NCBI GenBank assembly: GCA_045107005.1
Contig: JBGCFP010000001.1
Coordinates: 44,113 to 108,112, forward strand
DNA length: 64,000 nt
Reading direction: 5' to 3'
Source of the DNA: JBCCMA01 sp045107005
Lineage (GTDB): Bacteria; Pseudomonadota; Gammaproteobacteria; Steroidobacterales; JBCCMA01
In this document: positions 61,813 through 64,000 of the stretch, one piece after another
How positions within the stretch are numbered: the stretch's first letter is position 1
How the letters are laid out: each line of letters opens with the position of its first letter
Translations under genes and position numbers: made by a program
Notes under the pieces: generated by a model
The model's input: the letters and a program-made list of their open reading frames with translations, nothing else
Told to the model about the DNA's origin: nothing
Database searches by the model: none

Positions 61813-62598
61813 TTACGCGGCGGAGCGACGTTCGACGTCGTCTTCTGCGCACACCGCCCGCACTTTCGCCATCAAGTCATCGTCAACGGTGGCGAACAGC
61901 TGTTCAAACGAATCGAGTACGAAGTAGGTCGGCTGAATCTTGTCGATACGGTAGTCGTGGCGCAGCACTTCATCAAGTTGAAATGGGCGTCGATCTACGT
62001 CTTCGCTTTCCAGTGCGTGGGTGGTTTCGCTGATTGAAGACGCAATGCCCGCGCCGTAGACACGCAGATCGTCATTGCTCTTCTGAATCAGTCCGAATTC
62101 AATCGTGAACCAGTACAGTCGCGCCAGAACCTCGCGCTCCTGCGCATTGGCCGTGACGCCGAGCTCACCGTACTTCTGGGTAAACCGGGCAAACTCGGGA
62201 TGACACAGCAGCGGCGCGTGGCCAAAGATCTCGTGGAACAGATCGGGCTCGCGCAAGTAGTTCAGCTCGTCGCGTCGACGCAAGAATGAGGCGGCTGGAA
62301 ATTCACAGCGCGCCAGCATCTGGAAAAAAACGTCGAGTTCAATCAAGGCGGCCACTGGCGACACTTTCCAACCCGTCGCCGCTCCAAGAACGCGAGAAAC
62401 CTCGGCGCACTGCGGGGCTCGGTCGACAGGCAGATCAAGCCGACGCAGTCCGGCGACAAATTCGCTGGTTGTTGCCTGGCCCACCCGCGTCATCTGGCGC
62501 GCCAGAAGAATCGACCACGTTTGGTTCTCTTCGGCGCTGTATGCGATAAATCCCCGATGATCGGGTTTTTTCGCTACGTAAGTGGTTTCGGTGCTCAT
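61813..62598 (-). CDS. phhA: Phenylalanine 4-monooxygenase
   Basis: A 261-residue bacterial phenylalanine hydroxylase from ATG 62598, with GGAAG upstream; an earlier in-frame ATG at 62622 has no site. The iron centre is formed by the two histidines of DLFHEIFGHAPLL and the glutamate in RLYWFTIEFGLI. FFQMLARCEFPAASFLRRRDELNYL is a conserved region. It converts phenylalanine to tyrosine using tetrahydropterin and oxygen. phhB follows on the same strand, and the divergent Lrp/AsnC gene probably controls both. Confidence 0.96.
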   Translation of the reverse strand: MSTETTYVAKKPDHRGFIAYSAEENQTWSILLARQMTRVGQATTSEFVAGLRRLDLPVDRAPQCAEVSRVLGAATGWKVSPVAALIELDVFFQMLARCEFPAASFLRRRDELNYLREPDLFHEIFGHAPLLCHPEFARFTQKYGELGVTANAQEREVLARLYWFTIEFGLIQKSNDDLRVYGAGIASSISETTHALESEDVDRRPFQLDEVLRHDYRIDKIQPTYFVLDSFEQLFATVDDDLMAKVRAVCAEDDVERRSAA

Positions 62599-62667
62599 GA
62601 CGGTACTTCCGGGTATTTCCAAGTGCCTGGATAGACTACGGGCACAAAGCCGGGAGTTCTTTGCTTT

Positions 62668-62689
62668 TTTTGCTTGAAATCACGCAAAA
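62668..62689. promoter_or_regulatory. Operator candidate TTTTGC-N10-GCAAAA
   Basis: A perfect 6-bp inverted repeat with a 10-base centre lies between the divergent phhA (62598) and Lrp/AsnC (62739) genes. Spacing and AT-rich ends are compatible with binding by an Lrp-type dimer or octamer. Confidence 0.5.
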
Positions 62690-62738
62690 TAGGCATGAAC
62701 GTTCTTCCAAATGCTGGTTTTAAGAAAGGATATTTCTA

Positions 62739-63215
62739 TTGTTTCACCTGGATCGAATGGATGTCTCAATTTTGGAAGCCCTGCAGGCTGATGCGCGCTT
62801 GTCGAACCAGCGTTTGGCCGAAGCGGTGGGTCTGTCGCCGTCCGCGTGCTGGCGCCGGGTCAAGAGCCTGGAAGAGGCAGGTGTCATTGACCGCTACGTG
62901 ACGCTGCTCAACCCTGAACAGGTGAATCTTGGCGTTACAGCTTACTTACAACTGTCGCTGGAAAATCACCAGCCGGAAACCATGGCCGCGTTTGACCGGT
63001 TGATCGATGAAGTCGCTGAGATTACCGAGTGCTACTCGATGAGCGGTCAGGACGATTATCTCATACGGATATCGACCGCCACGCTTGGTGAATACGAAGC
63101 GCTGCTGGGCCGCCACTTCCTGCGTACGTCGGGTTTACGGACCGCAAACACCAGTTTCGTTCTCAAGCAGAAAAAATACACCACCGCGCTGCCGATCAAG
63201 AAAACCGCCAACTGA
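62739..63215 (+). CDS. Lrp/AsnC family transcriptional regulator
   Basis: A 158-residue regulator. The start is TTG 62739 after AAGGA, or the ATG at 62757 if shorter. The helix-turn-helix lies in LDRMDVSILEALQADARLS and NQRLAEAVGLSPSACWRRVK; the C-terminal RAM domain has ITECYSMSGQDDYLIRI. Such proteins respond to amino acids. Its divergence from phhAB suggests that it senses phenylalanine or tyrosine and controls those genes, taking the place of the sigma-54 activator PhhR known in Pseudomonas. Confidence 0.94.
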   Translation: MFHLDRMDVSILEALQADARLSNQRLAEAVGLSPSACWRRVKSLEEAGVIDRYVTLLNPEQVNLGVTAYLQLSLENHQPETMAAFDRLIDEVAEITECYSMSGQDDYLIRISTATLGEYEALLGRHFLRTSGLRTANTSFVLKQKKYTTALPIKKTAN

Positions 63216-63313
63216 GCGCGCGCAAAAAGGCGACCGCGGGAGTCCTGGACGTGACGCAGGTCCTCTCTTAAGGGCGCATTTTCCGTCCCGCGTTTTTGCA
63301 ATTGGCGTTGCCG

Positions 63314-64000
63314 TTACTGCTGCGAGCTAATCCACTCATCGACATTGGTCTCAAGCACGTCCAGAGGAACCGCGCCACTTCCGAGTACGATTTGATGGAA
63401 ATCGCGCACGTCAAACCGGACGCCGAGCGCGCTTTCGGCACGGGCGCGCAGTTCCTTGATCTTGAGCTCGCCAATTTTGTACGCGAGAGCCTGGCCGGGC
63501 CACGCGATGTAACGATCAATTTCGTTGACGATGTCGTGCTTCGCCTTCGCCGCGTTTTCGGTGAAAAACGCAATCGCCTGATCTCGCGACCAGCGCTTGT
63601 GGTGAATACCGGTGTCCACAACCAGGCGTACCGCGCGCCACATTTCATAAGTCAGCTGACCGAACTTCGAGTAAGGGTCTTTATACAAACCCAGCTCGTC
63701 GCCAAGGCTTTCACTGTACAAACCCCAGCCTTCGACAAACGCGGTGTAACCGCTAAAGCGGCGGAACGCGGGCAGATCACCCAGCTCCTGCGCCAGCGCG
63801 ATTTGCAGATGATGACCGGGCATTGCTTCGTGCACAGTGAGTACCTCAATCTCGTACTTGGGGCGAACTTCCGGACGATACAAATTGACGTAGTAGTACC
63901 CCGCACGATTGCCGTCCGGGGACGGTCGCGAGTAATACGCGGTGGTCGTGTCCGGTGCGACGGCATCCGGTATCGGGCGTACTCCGTAGGGCATGCGTGG
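63314..64000 (-). CDS. DUF885 family protein, C-terminal part (cut by window end)
   Basis: The visible 228 or so residues run from the stop at 63314 to the window edge; the gene's front is outside. VLTVHEAMPGHHLQIALAQEL contains the HExxxGHH-type zinc site of the family; GYTAFVEGWGLYSESLGDELGLY is the next conserved segment with a further acidic ligand. DUF885 proteins are predicted metallo-peptidases, usually exported. It is convergent with the Lrp/AsnC gene. Confidence 0.92.
   Translation of the reverse strand, partial: PRMPYGVRPIPDAVAPDTTTAYYSRPSPDGNRAGYYYVNLYRPEVRPKYEIEVLTVHEAMPGHHLQIALAQELGDLPAFRRFSGYTAFVEGWGLYSESLGDELGLYKDPYSKFGQLTYEMWRAVRLVVDTGIHHKRWSRDQAIAFFTENAAKAKHDIVNEIDRYIAWPGQALAYKIGELKIKELRARAESALGVRFDVRDFHQIVLGSGAVPLDVLETNVDEWISSQQ

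Noticed and set aside
62674..62901. Plus-strand frame overlapping the start of the Lrp/AsnC gene
   Set aside because: It is in a different frame from the conserved helix-turn-helix and has no support of its own.
1..64000. tRNA or rRNA genes
   Set aside because: I looked for tRNA-like T-loop and CCA-end patterns in the intergenic regions and saw none; a dedicated scan could still find one.

Overview
The window is a moderately GC-rich chromosomal segment from a gammaproteobacterium. The best evidence is a set of linked housekeeping neighbourhoods typical of that class: the cell-division pair zapA and a TIGR02449 (zapB-like) gene, followed by 6S RNA and 5-formyltetrahydrofolate cyclo-ligase (55.6-54.2 kb), with ygfB-pepP-ubiH-ubiI leaving in the other direction (55.7-60.0 kb). 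rpiA, asnS, queF and a phenylalanine-hydroxylase pair (phhA/phhB) divergent from an Lrp/AsnC regulator are also present. Tight operons with 4-base ATGA/GTGA overlaps are common throughout.

Layout. 0-4.7 kb: the end of an unknown gene, a membrane-anchored AraC regulator, an S41 peptidase, a KDPG aldolase, then a repeat island that has cut off the front of a second S41 peptidase gene. 4.7-21.5 kb: one long minus-strand nonribosomal peptide operon. 22-27 kb: a DUF3598-like gene, a quinone-oxidoreductase-like enzyme, a YciI protein, a GntR regulator, asnS and queF. 27-32 kb: an amidohydrolase, an ABC-2 exporter pair, a beta-barrel protein and an Ig-like lipoprotein. 32-45 kb: two divergent catabolic operons that meet at a palindrome near 37.14 kb (CoA transferase, VOC protein, hydrolases, FAD oxidase on one side; HMG-CoA lyase, MFS carrier, a lone pyruvate dehydrogenase E1, hydrolases, aldehyde dehydrogenase on the other). 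45.2-45.9 kb: a small AT-rich island. 46-52 kb: a sodium/solute symporter and a DUF1330/nitrilase-like/aldehyde dehydrogenase operon. 52-64 kb: mostly housekeeping genes, a very lysine-rich histone-like repeat protein, a porin-like protein, the phh genes and a DUF885 gene cut by the window end.

The most interesting system is the NRPS operon (21498 down to 4705). A free-standing prolyl ligase, carrier protein and acyl-CoA-dehydrogenase-like flavoprotein form the known three-part machinery that oxidises carrier-bound proline to a pyrrole (or pyrroline) acyl starter. The next synthetase (C-A-T-E) has an adenylation domain whose binding-pocket residues read like an asparagine pocket, and it is interrupted between motifs A8 and A9 by a complete PP-loop ATP-pyrophosphatase (adenine nucleotide alpha-hydrolase-like) domain with two CxxC pairs. 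Proteins of that superfamily make thioamides, amidines, amides or nitriles, so an on-line chemical change to the amide/carbonyl is plausible. A second C-A-T-E synthetase and a terminal C-T-TE protein follow; the thioesterase has cysteine in place of the usual nucleophilic serine. From the condensation-domain signatures the inferred order is starter, 9306-14870 protein, 4705-9267 protein, 19036-21498 protein. The product is unknown to me.
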